This document shows, piece by piece, positions 45,662 to 56,676 of a stretch of 64,000 bases of DNA. The first letter of the stretch is position 1. Each line of letters starts with the position of its first letter. This DNA comes from Beverwykella pulmonaria. Lineage: Eukaryota; Ascomycota; Dothideomycetes; Pleosporales; Melanommataceae. The stretch is taken from NCBI GenBank assembly GCA_001599595.1, contig BCHH01000005.1:1743552-1807551 (forward strand), given 5' to 3'. The translations under genes and the position numbers were made by a program. The notes under the pieces were generated by a model. That model had not been told where the DNA came from, did not search any database, and was given only the letters and a program-made list of their open reading frames with translations.

Positions 45662-46724
45662 TGGGCTTGGAACAGGTGTATGATAGAAATGAACGGAACT
45701 GCTTGTTTCGTGTGAGGCTTTCGCCCACGTGTACTGTAAAGATTCTGCTTCGGCTGACTCTAGTTTTTTTTTGGTTTTGATTATGGGGGGGTGCATAGGT
45801 AACTCATGGAACAGTGCATGGCGTAGGCGCATAATACCCTTTGTTTTGCCGGTGGAGGCCCCGCCGCCGAAGTCCAACTCAGATAGTGTTGGATTAATTG
45901 CTCACGGGAATATTGATTAACTCAAAATATCTCTTCTAGGCATGTGATGTGAAGTCACTACTTCTACGTGATCCTTGGGCCAGGGTAACATTAGACAGGA
46001 GGAACGGTAAGGTGGATAGGATGGAGATGTCTAAAGACGTTATGCTGGCCTGCAAGGGTTTAGGGTTGTATAAAGTGGTCACGAAAAGATGCCAGAGGCC
46101 ACGGGATGGGTTTGGAGAAGTGGGGATGATTCACCAAGTCCGACATCCCCCACGATATGGTGTTAATGAAGCGCTTCTGCACGATCCTCTTGGCGAAGTA
46201 CCGGGAACAGGAGATGTAGGTAGTAAATAGAATGTATATTGGGAGGAGGGTTGTGCTGGATGGGTGTGCATGCAGGTGTCGTGAAAACGGGTCTGGAGGC
46301 CACGGGATATGCCTGGAAAAGTTGAAATGATTTACAAAGTCTAACTTCTCGATGTGGTATGGTGTATATGCAATCCTTTTATAGGATTCTCTTGGTAAGT
46401 ACCTTGAAGCAGGAGTTACAGTATGGTGATTAGAGTGTATATGGAGAAGAGGGATATGTTAATGTTGTAGAGGTGTAGGGATGTATATACTAAGGGCGGG
46501 AGGAGGCGGCTGAAGATCACGAAGTAGGGATGCAAAAGTGGGGTAGGTATGCGATGATCACTGTATCCAGCGTAATAAGTTAAAGAGTTTAGGGGTGATT
46601 GCGTTGAGATTCGACTTCTGTACCTTATCATAGTAATCTGGGACACTGGCGTGGTATTAATCTTTAACTCCTTCTGAAACTACAATCTACTTGCATTTAG
46701 GAATAAGAGCTCCAGGCAACTTGC
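45662..46724. other. 1.06-kb intergenic region between convergent genes
   Basis: Contains the diverged tandem repeats described separately at about 45966-46452 and otherwise only 3' UTR sequence. No gene seen. Confidence 0.4.
45966..46452. repeat. Diverged tandem repeats, period about 200 bp
   Basis: Two copies of about 175 bp, at about 46077-46250 and 46276-46452, share the order GGCCACGGGAT, ...GATTCACCAAGTC / ...GATTTACAAAGTC, CTCTTGG..AAGTACC and ..CAGGAG, ending GGAGGAGGG / GGAGAAGAGGG. A weaker partial copy precedes them at about 45966-46035. The second copy is more AT-rich, with many C-to-T or G-to-A differences. Confidence 0.6.
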
Positions 46725-47639
46725 TTAATATTCTTCCGTCCTCCTCATTCGAGCATACCGTATGCAACTCCATTCCTCCGGCACCGTCGGCGCACGCTCA
46801 ACCACGAAATCCTTCCTCTCTCGATGTTCCCTATGGCGTCTACGACCTCGATCATGTCTACGTGTTTCGTGATGATGATAATGATGCTTCTTCCTCCCAC
46901 AATTTCTACCCGTATCTTCTTTGAAACACCCCAGTAACCCTAGACGACCGAGTTTATTCAATAGACGTTGCATGAAGGTTAAAATCTTTTCACGCTTGTT
47001 CTTCTCGGCGGGAGTAGTGGCGAGCTCCTTATCGATTATTTTCAGGGGGCCGCATGGGCGGGCGTTGGCTTGGGAAGGACCGTGGCGGTGTGAAGTGTGG
47101 TCGCGGAAGGGACTTCTCGGCCGCTTAAACTCCTTGTACACATGCTCGATATCCCCATCGTAATCATATTCGGACTTTATTTTGCGATTGAATCCTTTGA
47201 TGTAGATACTCTCCCCATTATGCCATCGCCGTACATGCAAATCCTCATCTGCTACAATGAGCGGTGGAGAGTCTGCGCGGGTCTCTATGACCGAGTCCAC
47301 GCGCTTGCTTTTTGCTTTGCCTTCATTTCGGTGCGGGACAATAGGCTCGACGGCCATTTCATTATCCCGACAGGAGGCCCTAGGCTCGATCCTACTTTCG
47401 TCGAAGTTGGTAGCGCGTGAATCTTCACTTCCGCCCCGATGTTGGTTTCGGTACGACACTATGGGCTCAGACGTAAACTCATCGAAGTCCACAAACATAG
47501 TCCCCCTGGAGTTGCACCGGCTCAGTGACGCATTCTGGGCGGAATACATGTTTGTATTGTTCAATGCAAGCTGCGAGGCGAGCTGTGCGTCGATCATGAG
47601 GATGAGGTCTTGGAGTGTTGTTGTTGTTGTTGTTGGCAT
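46725..47639 (-). CDS. Hypothetical basic protein, single exon
   Basis: 304 residues from ATG 47639. It starts with a run of six Thr (MPTTTTTTL) encoded by a GTT/AAC microsatellite, then a Ser/Asn/Glu-rich region with repeated EPIVSYRN / EPIVPHRN. A block HVRRWHNGESIYIKGFNRKI (about 137-156) looks structured. A helical KREKILTFMQRLLNKLGRLG follows at about 215-235, then a His/Arg-rich tail (GRKKHHYHHHETRRHDRG). The end is EEWSCIRYARMRRTEEY. No family recognised. Its long leader contains the 90-bp tandem repeat at 47895-48082. The intact 915-bp frame supports a real gene. Confidence 0.6.
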   Translation of the reverse strand: MPTTTTTTLQDLILMIDAQLASQLALNNTNMYSAQNASLSRCNSRGTMFVDFDEFTSEPIVSYRNQHRGGSEDSRATNFDESRIEPRASCRDNEMAVEPIVPHRNEGKAKSKRVDSVIETRADSPPLIVADEDLHVRRWHNGESIYIKGFNRKIKSEYDYDGDIEHVYKEFKRPRSPFRDHTSHRHGPSQANARPCGPLKIIDKELATTPAEKNKREKILTFMQRLLNKLGRLGLLGCFKEDTGRNCGRKKHHYHHHETRRHDRGRRRHREHRERKDFVVERAPTVPEEWSCIRYARMRRTEEY

Positions 47640-48596
47640 TTCTTGCTCTTCGAATTTTTTTTCTTTTCGAATTTACATTTGCTTTCTGGTACGTGTTTGG
47701 TGATGGCCAAAAAATTTGATGTCAAGTTTTGCCAGTGGTGTGAAATGTGAATCAGGGTTGTTGTGTATGTGATTGTGCTTGTGGGAGTTTCTAGAGAGAA
47801 GAATAGGAATAGTATGGATAGGTAATGTTTTATGTGTGGGGATCTGCTGGGCTGGGGAGGGAAGGTGGTGAAAACGTTTATTAACGTTTGGCATCGCATT
47901 GTGCGGCGACGATAAGATGGGCAATGTGAACCGACTGACAGGTGTAGTTCGGTAAACGTGTTGGCGTAGATAAAGTTGCTAGCATTCCTTGTACGGCAAC
48001 GATAAGATGGGCAATGTGAACCGACTGACAGGTGCAGTTCGGTAAACGTGTTGGCGTAGATAAAGTTGCTAGCATTCATTATACGCGATGCTGCTACTAC
48101 CCACACTAAAGTCAATATGTGAAACATCGTTTAGGGTTGCGGCAGACGGGCACACTTATAGCGGAGAATAAATCTTGCCACCATAATCATTGGTATACGT
48201 TAAGGGGAGCGGGACGCGGAAAATGGAATAATTGATGAGATGGACACAAATCATAATATTGCCCTCATATTACACAGTAACAAATTCTCCATTAGCAAAT
48301 TAATTACCTATACCTCCTCGGAATGCATCATTCCATCCAAAAAAGGACACGAACATGTCAATCAAACTAGGTATATTCTCGAAGACGAATCCCACGCTTT
48401 AGTGAAAGATGCATAACAGAACGTACTAATGGGTGAGATGGTGGAGAAAACTGGGAAAGACATCGCAACAAAGAACAAACAATGAGTATAGAAAGTGGTA
48501 TAAACCAATCGACAAACTCCGTGAATATGAACAGTGGAAGACGTCCAGATCCCGGAAATATTAGCAGTCTGAGGGGTCATTACGCACGAGCCACGG
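47640..48596. other. Upstream region of the 46725-47639 gene and 3' side of the CRP1-like gene
   Basis: Contains the 90-bp tandem duplication (47895-48082). A minus-strand frame 47594-48127 crosses both repeat copies and overlaps the gene start in another frame; I regard it as leader. The part 48130-48590 shows nothing beyond AT-rich sequence. Confidence 0.35.
47895..48082. repeat. Tandem duplication, 90-bp unit, two copies
   Basis: Copies at about 47909-47998 and 47999-48082 differ at one base over the first 78 positions (GGTGTAG / GGTGCAG). About 14 bp before the first copy resemble the unit's end, so a third partial copy is likely. Confidence 0.9.
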
Positions 48597-50552
48597 CTAG
48601 ATCTTCAGCTTGTCCTTGAGCTTGCCGAAGATGGATCGCCTCTTCTTCTTCTTGTCTGTGACGCCAGATGCAACGCTCTCGGGGGTACCTGATGCAGATC
48701 CAGCGGTGGAGTCCTTCTTAGGAGTCTCGGGAGCGGTCTTGGCCTCGACATTGTGCGACTCAACACCAGTGGTGACGACAGGTTGCGTTTGTTCAGTGGT
48801 GGTAGGTTGCTTGGACATTGGGGAGACATCGCGCGAATCGGTGCCGACCTTGGCGGGTTCTGGCTGCGCAGCCGCTTCCTTGGAGGGCTCTGGTTCTGAA
48901 GGCGAAGCGCCTGCGGCACTCACAACGGCGAGAGCATCCGGTTCGCTGGAAGATTTGAGAGGCTTGGAGTCGACCAAGGCGTCATCAGAGAGACCTGGTG
49001 CAACCTGGCTAGTCGCCGCCGTAACCGTTGGGGCAGGTTCCCCAGCCTCGTTGGTCTTCTTAACCTCTTTGAGTAGCTCTGCTTCCACTTCCTTCTTCTC
49101 CTCGACCGCCTCCGCATTGGCAGATGCCTCAGGGCTGGCATGGGCCTCTTTCTGGCTCTCGGCAACAACGTCTGGCACATCGCCGGCGGTTGCTTGGCCG
49201 TTCAATCCAATGGTCTCCGCGGCCTTGTCCTTTGCAGCATATGTAGCAGCAGCAAATGCACCGGCTGTAACAGCGGCGCCTGTGGCAGCGGCAGCACCAA
49301 TCCCCACAGTTGAGGAGCTCTCGGCTGCTGCTGGCTCCTCGGGTACCTTTGCCTTCAACTCTGCCTCGACCTCCTTCTTCTCCTCTACAGCCTCGGGGTT
49401 CGCGGCGGCCTCGGGGCTGAATCCTGCTTCTTTCTGGCTCTCGGTCACGGTCTCGGGAACGCTCTTGGGTTCTAGGGGAACGTTACCGGCAAGCGCGGCA
49501 GTCGTGCTGGTTGGGGCAGCGGACTGGATGGTGACGCCTGGGTCTCGCTCTGTCTCAGCACTCACGTCCTTAGGGAGGCTTGATTCTGGGATCAGACTGC
49601 CGGTCAGGGGAGGCAAGTGGAACATACCGCCGTTAGCTTCCCTCTCAGCTTCGGGCGTGACGACGACCGGGCCGAGTTGGGGAGGCAGACCATCCGACTT
49701 CTCGTAGGATGCAGCGTCAGTCTTGACGGTGCTGGAGATGGTATTCGATGTCAGGGTGCTTGGGTCGGGGACCTTCTCTCCCGGCGCAAGATGAATCGGG
49801 TTGCCGAGTCCTGCCGTGGCTGGAATGGGCGCAACACTGACTTTTTCCTCTTCGGGTTCCTTGTCGTGCTTGACGGTGGACTGTATCGTGTTGTTTGTGA
49901 AGGTGCTTGGGTCGGGGACTGGCTCGCCGGGTGCAAGCTTGATTGGGTTTCCGGCACCTTCGGTCGCGGGAATTGGGTTAACGGAGAATGCCACCGGCTC
50001 GCTGGAGGGCGTCTCGACCGGGGGCGTCAAAGGGAAGGCGCCGGGGATGGAATCATCGGATTTCGACCGCGCGTTTTCCTTGGGCACGGCGCCGGCGAGG
50101 GCAGCGGTGGAGGACTCGGGGGCAGCGGACGAGAGGGTGCTGATTGGTTCTTTGATGTCATCGGGAGTCAAGATGTTGTTGTGGCCGCCTTTGCCATCCT
50201 CCGTCTTAGGCGCGGATTCATTGGCACACCATCTACCGTCGACGACGAACTATCAATGCAGCCAGTTAGCATGACTTCACGTATGAGGGGTAAGTGCATG
50301 CGCTTCGGTGGAGCGACCGCGCAGGCAGACGCATTCTGTTCACACACCTTGTACTGGGTATGCTCCTTTGGCAGCTGCACCTCCTTCTTGAAGATGCCGT
50401 CTACCTTCTCTAGTCGGACGGTCTGCTGCCAGTTGTCGAAGGTGCCTGTGACGAGGACTTCATTGGCGAAGTGTTCCCTGTTCCAAAGCGTCAGCGGGAG
50501 ACAAGGAACCGCGCAGCGACACAACGTACCACGTAAAAGTGTAGCTTCCCAT
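48597..50552 (-). CDS. CRP1/MDG1-like protein with N-terminal glycogen-binding-type module
   Basis: Exons 50530-50552, 50348-50477 and 48597-50249 join in phase to 601 residues. The N-terminal AMPK-type carbohydrate-binding module fold (about 1-80) reads MGSYTFTWEHFANEVLVTGT, FDNWQQTVRLEK, GIFKKEVQLP, TQYKFVVDGRWCANESAP. This matches fungal cruciform-DNA-recognition protein Crp1 and Mdg1, which carry such a module. The remaining 520 residues are Ala/Glu/Pro-rich and disordered, with two internal duplications and an Ala-rich hydrophobic stretch (about 345-370; GIGAAAATGAAVTAGAFAAA). The C-terminus KKKKRRSIFGKLKDKLKI is a basic amphipathic helix. Sugar binding and DNA-junction binding are not shown here; the low-complexity body makes function hard to infer. 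Confidence 0.85.
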
Positions 50553-52722
50553 GTTTCTGGTGGGCGAAGCGACGGAGAACGGTGGTCTGGTGAGGGGCCC
50601 GCGGTCGAGGGCTGAGACTAATTTGTCTCGTTGGCGATGGAGGTGGGTGGCGGTGGTTGGTCTTGGTCAGGAGCAGCGGACGAAGCTGGAGATTAGGAGC
50701 GACAATACGGCGCCGCGGCTACAATCAAAGTTGATAAGGGCTGCAGAGGGCTGGGGCGGCGTGTGAAGAGGCTCGGTTCTGCACAATGCGCGGCAGGAGG
50801 GTCAGTTTATGCGTGTCTGGTGGATTGCAGAAGCACGGAATCGGCGAGGCTGGTGCCTTCTGCTCTTGCGCTTGCGTCGAAGAGGCCGCTTGGCGTCGCT
50901 CGTTCGGCATCGCAGTCTTGGCACGCGGTTCAGGGTCGCAAACGCTTTGTCACCGGCGATGATGGAGCTGACAGGGAGCGAAAACCGGCAGGCTGGACGG
51001 GCGCCGACTGCGCTGCGACGAATGGCCAATTTGCAGCTGTGCTGCTCAATTCCATGCGCGCGGCGGCTCGCGGCCGTTCCCTTGCCCTCGCGACGGCGCT
51101 GCACGGTCAATTGCAGTTGCGCAACTTGCGCCCCTCCAGATTCCCCAAAAGCTGCGCTGCTGGAGCTCGTGCGTGCATGGCGTCATGGCCGCTCTCTTGA
51201 TGTGGCCAATGAGCACACGCCGATGTCACGAGCGCTGAGCGATTGCACCACGCCTCTCCTGAACATCCTCTCCTGCCTCTGGTCTCAACCGCTCGGCCGC
51301 TATCGTGAGCTTCTGCCTCTGTGGTCTTCACCGCCCATTGCTCGCGGGACTGTCGTACTTCTCCTCGCCTTGAGCGTGTCTCCCGGGCCAATAAGCGAAT
51401 GGACTGCCCAATCTGCGTCCGTCTCCATTGAGGGGCAGAAGCTAGGGGGTCAGGGTTCAGCCTGCAGGCCAGCGTCCAAAAAGGAATTTGAGAGATGTCA
51501 CGGACCAGAAGCAGCAAGAATCAGGGCAACGGCTCGCTGCCAGCGCTGTCAAGCGGCCAGGACGAGCGAACGGATGGCGGAAGGGAAGGCACAAGTGCGA
51601 ACACGCTCACTGCGGGAGTGCTTCACATTCTTTCCATAATGGACAGTGTGGAATATCCTTTTCGTAGGCAAACAGACGTAACGATGCATACTGTGCAGGC
51701 CCCTGCTTTACTATGAGTTCATAAATACAGCTAGCTACTCACGTGCTACTGTAGCTACGGAAAGGTAGTTGTTCAAAATGGCGCTCACTACATCCAATAT
51801 CAAGTTCTGGAAGATGGGGGCCACTGCATGCAGAAGCCATGTCCGTAATCAACACGCTGCGTTTGTGGTTGTCCTGTGAGCCCACCGGAAGTGCTGGAGG
51901 GCGCCCGTTCTTGGTTCTGTTGGACGTCTGCTCCCTTGGGAGCACGCTGTCCTTGTCCAACGTCTTGTCTGCGGTTCCCAGCTCCACTGGCTAGCGGGCG
52001 CGCGACATGCTGAAGCTTTGGGCCTTGTGACGTCCGTGTCGCGGGAGCTAAGGGTGCATCGGTTGGCATCTGGCGATGATGGCATCGCCCTCTCGGCATC
52101 GCAGCCTCCCGACTCAGACTCAGACCTCAGCACCCAGCGCCGCGTCCCCAGAGTCTCCCGAGTGCGAGCAAGGCAAACGGACCGCACTCCAGCCTTGCGT
52201 CGTGCCACGGCCTCCTCCAATTGCGGCGCTGTGCTGCCGCCCTGCCCGTCTTCAGGGCAGCTGGGTGCCTGCGCAACATGGGCGCCTGCGTGCCTTCGAT
52301 GCGCGGTGACTCGTTTTCTAGAACAACTCGCCGTGTTCTAGAAAAGTCAATCCCCCACCGCAAGCCTCAAAAGCACCTGCGCTGCTCGCCCATACGCTGG
52401 CCTCCAATACACGTCGCCTTGCCCGCCTTCCGCGAGTGAACCGCTCTTGCGCGCCCCTCTTTGCTCCTGTTGCTCCCATTGCTCCCGCTGCCTGCCCCCT
52501 TCTCCCACCCGTCACGCTGCTGCACCACACTCACCTCGTCCGCCGCAGCGATATTGATCCTCACCCTCCGCATTCTTCGTGCCCGCCGCCCGTCTCTGCA
52601 TTTGTTCTGGTCCGCGCCGTCTGCTCGCTTGGCCCTCCCCCCCGGTGCACAACTGCATCATCCCTGCGCTTCTCGCGAACCAACGTCAAAGAGCTGCGGA
52701 CGACCCCTCATCACACCTCTCG
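50553..52722. promoter_or_regulatory. 2.2-kb divergent region between the CRP1-like and PKA-R genes
   Basis: GC-rich, with many long chance frames on both strands (for example 50809-51639). None has motifs, and long leaders are common for fungal signalling genes. It contains a perfect 12-bp inverted repeat at 52314-52345, listed separately. Pyrimidine-rich sequence at 52450-52720 probably is the PKA-R leader. Confidence 0.4.
52314..52345. promoter_or_regulatory. Perfect 12-bp inverted repeat containing two heat-shock-element dyads
   Basis: TTTTCTAGAACA, an 8-nt loop, then TGTTCTAGAAAA. Each arm contains TTCTAGAA, a TTCnnGAA dyad of the heat-shock factor site. It is 378 bp before the PKA-R start. 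In RNA it could form a hairpin. Confidence 0.6.
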
Positions 52723-54111
52723 ATGTCGCTCCCTCCCGACTACTCCAATGAAATATCTGCCCTGAACCGCGAAATCCTCAAGCAGCAGCCTTCCGACACG
52801 CTTCAATTTTGCGCAAACTTCTTCCTGCGTCGTCTCGAGTCGCAGCGCGCCGAATTCCTGCTCTCCCAGCAGCATTCCAGCCCAAAGGGCCGTGGCATGG
52901 CCGAGAGCACCTTTCCCGGCAACAATCCCTTCGGCACCCCCCCCAGCAGTGGTTTTGCGACGAGCCCTATGCAACGCCTCGAAGAAGAGGAGGAGACTGA
53001 CATTATCGCTTCGCCCACCTCCGCCTCCTTCGCGCCCTCCGACATGGACAAGGCCCCGAGCGCCCCCAGCAGCGAGAACACCTTTGGCAACTTTGCGGGC
53101 TTCGGCGCTCCCTCAAAGGCCGCCAGGTCACAGCCACCGTCTTCCATTGGCGCGCTAGACGCCCAAAGCTTTCCGAGCAACTACAACTTGAACAGACGCA
53201 CTTCTGTGTCCGCCGAGTCGCTCAACCCCGCCTCCTCGCTCAACGACAACTGGACCCCGCCGTACCACCAGAAAACAGACGACCAGCAGGCACGCCTCAA
53301 GGCTGCTGTTGCCGGCAACTTTCTCTTCTCGCACCTCGATGACGAGCAGTCCACACAAGTTCTCGGCGCGCTGCAGGAGAAGCCCATACCGACAAAGGGG
53401 ATCAAGGTGATTCAGCAGGGCGATGTCGGAGACTACTTCTACGTCGTCGAGAGCGGCTCCTTCGACATCTACGTCAATACGTCAGGCAAGCTAGAACCCG
53501 GCCCTGACGGGCTCGGCGCGAAGGTGGGCACCGTGGGAACGGGCGGCTCCTTTGGCGAACTAGCACTCATGTACAACGCCCCACGGGCAGCGACCGTTCA
53601 GTCCAACGAGCAGTCCACGCTGTGGGCCCTGGACCGTGTGACATTCCGTCGCATTCTCATGGACAGCGCTTTCCAACGACGCCGCATGTACGAAGGCTTT
53701 CTCGAGGAAGTTCCTCTACTTTCCTCGTTGACGCCCTACGAGCGCTCCAAGATTGCCGATGCCCTCGAGACGAAAAAGTATCCTGCCGGCACAACCATTA
53801 TCAAGGAAGGGGATGTGGGCGAGTCCTTCTACATTCTTGAGTCCGGACAGGCTGAGGTCTACAAGCGCGGCGTGGACAAGCCTGTGACCAGGTACAAGAA
53901 GGGCGACTACTTCGGCGAGCTCGCTCTTCTCAATGACGCTCCCCGAGCGGCTTCCGTCGTTAGCACTACAGAAGTCAAAGTCGCAACTCTCGGCAAGAAT
54001 GGGTTCCAGCGACTACTGGGACCCGTGGAAGGCATCATGCGACGAAATGACCCGAGTAAGGCCGCGCTCGAGGAAAGCGACAACGTGGACCCCCTGGCTC
54101 GAGGAACATAG
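52723..54111 (+). CDS. pkaR: cAMP-dependent protein kinase regulatory subunit
   Basis: Binds and inhibits the PKA catalytic subunit and releases it on cAMP binding. Single exon, 462 residues from ATG 52723 (MSLPPDYSNEISALNREIL). A longer in-frame reading from upstream lacks support. Layout: N-terminal dimerisation/docking helices (about 1-55; LQFCANFFLRRLESQRAEFL), a Ser/Pro-rich linker, the pseudosubstrate RRTSVSAES at about 158-166 with a phosphorylatable Ser (type II-like), and two cyclic-nucleotide-binding domains. Their phosphate-binding cassettes are FGELALMYNAPRAATV and FGELALLNDAPRAASV, each with the Glu and Arg that hold cAMP. The C-terminus continues past domain B with a short acidic tail. 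Confidence 0.97.
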   Translation: MSLPPDYSNEISALNREILKQQPSDTLQFCANFFLRRLESQRAEFLLSQQHSSPKGRGMAESTFPGNNPFGTPPSSGFATSPMQRLEEEEETDIIASPTSASFAPSDMDKAPSAPSSENTFGNFAGFGAPSKAARSQPPSSIGALDAQSFPSNYNLNRRTSVSAESLNPASSLNDNWTPPYHQKTDDQQARLKAAVAGNFLFSHLDDEQSTQVLGALQEKPIPTKGIKVIQQGDVGDYFYVVESGSFDIYVNTSGKLEPGPDGLGAKVGTVGTGGSFGELALMYNAPRAATVQSNEQSTLWALDRVTFRRILMDSAFQRRRMYEGFLEEVPLLSSLTPYERSKIADALETKKYPAGTTIIKEGDVGESFYILESGQAEVYKRGVDKPVTRYKKGDYFGELALLNDAPRAASVVSTTEVKVATLGKNGFQRLLGPVEGIMRRNDPSKAALEESDNVDPLARGT

Positions 54112-56676
54112 GTCTGTCAAAAGATATAATTAGACTAACTGCGTTGCTGCGGGTGAAGTGAGAGGACATTGTACGGCACTGGCTAGTTGGATTGGGCTGG
54201 TCGGAGATAGGTAGTGTTTCGATTTGGTCTTCAACGAAGGATTGCGACTCTTCCGCCAGATTATGGATGCGTCTTGCTCTCCCTCTTCCTGGCGTTTTCG
54301 CATGTATTCCTACTCTTTCCCTACTGTCACTAAACGTCGCTTGCCGTGGGGGAAATGGAGGAAGAGATGGATTTCGGGAATGAATGGAGTGGATGGGGTT
54401 TTCGTGGGCTGGTCTGTTACCTATACTCCAATGCACAGATGTTCAAGACAAGTGCTGTACCTTACTTTGCTTGCGTTACGAATTGCAGCTGTCGTCATAC
54501 CAAGGTCGCGACTGACGGGTTTCCAAGCGCGCGCTAGAGTCACGTGTAGGGGCCATGAGGCCAAACCTTCTCACCTGCGATGCTTGACTAGGCAGCAGCT
54601 TGCCTTCCCGACTTAACTCAGCTCATGCCCACTCGCCCGCCCGCCCAATGTGCAGCCTGACCGACAATGTAGAATTGTGGAAATGCAAAAAAAAAGTATT
54701 CATTCCGACCTGCGGTGGACGAGGTGGTCAGACGCGGATGCGGACTCATGATGATGAAGCTCGCTCAACCGTGCTGACTTTCCCTCGACCAAACACGTTT
54801 GGCTCACCCTCTTCGACGCAAGCTGCCTTTAGGAGGCTGACCGAAAGCCCCCTATGGAGGCAGCATCCATTGCGGCCGCCAGCAAGAACAGTCCCCACAT
54901 CTGCATGCCCTCGCTGATAGCTCTTCAGGTGTACTCCTTGTTGGCGGTCGTATTGGCTTCGGGCTGGGGAAGATTTGTCGGCGAGCAATTCTTCTAGTCT
55001 TCGGCGAGCTATTCTTCAAGTCTTCGGCGAGCTGGCACCTATTATTCACCGGTAGAGTTGGGCAATGGTCGTTCAAGGTCGCCGAAAGGTCGCCGACACG
55101 GACGTTGATAGAGAGTCAACACCCTGGTTCTCATGAATTATGACAAGATGAACATACGCAGCCGCTCCGTCCGAATCTCAGCTCAAATTGACCATGTTGG
55201 CTCAGAGGATTCTGTGCAACTATCGCGCAAAAGACAAATGAGAATCGACATACAATTTTATACCCGGCCTCCCTCAACATCAAGACAGCACTGAGGAGAT
55301 GGGTTTCTCCAGGTCGCATCTTCGACAAACAGCACCCCTTTTACCACGCAACGGTGCGCAGTTGCGCAGTTGTGGAGTGTGTTAATTATCCGCGACCGTT
55401 AAAGGACGATTCTACGGCGTCTCCGTCTGGAGAAATTGTTCGCGCGCGCTGAAGTCTGCCTTGTGGATGGGTGAGTGACGCACTTTTGTAGCAGAATGCC
55501 TTCCGCCTTTGACTCCCCCACGGACATCTTGATTCCCATCCCAGCTGAGGACGGGCCAATGGAATGTTGAAGTACTCTTAAGGAATATTTCCATTGGCCA
55601 ATCGAGACGCGGCTTTGCTCTTCTCCAGCATCTTCGTCGTGTGCAATTCCCCAACCACGTACGCTTATGTGCAGAGGCAGGGATACGGCTCGCACTAGGA
55701 CCAAAATGGGAAAATGGGCATTTAAGGTACGAGACCCGCGGCTCTTCTTGTAACGTAGCAGCATGAATTCCAACGGTGGAAGCTGAGCTGCAAGTGTCCT
55801 GTCGAGCTCATCTTAACAAGGAAAGCTGCAAGGCACCGCCCGCGGAACGGAAAACACACCTACCACCGACGGTCTGCGGGCAGGCCTGATGAGTCATGCA
55901 TTTGCACACTCTCTGGATTTATTTTACCTTAGGCAGACTCCTAGGCACAGTTGCCGAAATCTGTTAGATTCAGAAGCAAGCGGCCCCATGCCAGTGCCAG
56001 CGCCTCCCTCATCATCGCTCCAGGAATATATCGCGGCCGATACCAAGCTTTGTCTGGTGACCGGACCAACCCGAAAGCCTATCGCGGGCCGCTAGCTGTG
56101 AAGGGTGCCCTATTGTCTTCCAGCTCGAGGCAGTGGCCAGAAATAGGCTGCTATTGTCCTCGACTGGAAACTGATGCTTCCCCAATTGCGCACAAGTGTC
56201 GTTTCCGGTGTAAACCAGCGGTGTGCCCGATGAATATTCCTTAGAAACATACACTTCAAACACACTTGGACCAGTGTATTCTTCATTGCGCTTGGTTAAC
56301 ACTTCAGCATTCGCCTACTTGAGTTTGGGACGCTGCGCTAAACCGCCCAGATCCTGTAAACATTACAGGTACAGGGGTCGCCTTTGGTATTCAATACACA
56401 CACACCCTTGCCTTTACCAGAATTGAACTTGTTATTCCGCCACGGGTTGTGGCTCGATAATAGACTCATCTTGTGTCAAAGCAGTTCTGCACATACCCCA
56501 TGCCTTGAACTATCTACCTAACATTCTACTGTTTATATATCATACTACTTCACCTCTTCAGCTTTTCTTCCCACAGACAGTTTAGTGGTGTGTAGCAAAG
56601 CTTCCCTTCTCTTTATCCAACATCATACGTTCTTCTTCTATCACTTCTGCTCCCCCTTCCTTACAATTCAACTACT
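54112..56676. other. 2.6-kb intergenic stretch
   Basis: No supported gene. Short frames such as 55399-55773 minus have no motifs. A 23-bp direct repeat lies at 54978-55033. The right 150 bp before 56677 is pyrimidine-rich, as expected for the leader of the next gene. Confidence 0.4.
54978..55033. repeat. Short direct repeat, 23-bp period
   Basis: GTCTTCGGCGAGCT occurs at 54997-55010 and 55020-55033, and a related GTCGGCGAGCAATTCTTCT precedes them at 54978-54996; about 2.5 units. Confidence 0.75.

Noticed and set aside
47594..48127. 177-codon minus-strand frame crossing the 90-bp repeats
   Set aside because: Overlaps the start of the 46725-47639 gene in another frame, and the repeated peptide follows from the DNA duplication; kept only as a test in the repeat finding.
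50809..51639. 276-codon plus-strand open frame upstream of PKA-R
   Set aside because: Arg/Ser/Leu/Cys-rich composition typical of a chance frame in GC-rich DNA, no domain, and long frames occur on both strands there.
55399..55773. 124-codon minus-strand frame
   Set aside because: No motif, and it ends in a run of Arg from simple sequence; probably chance.
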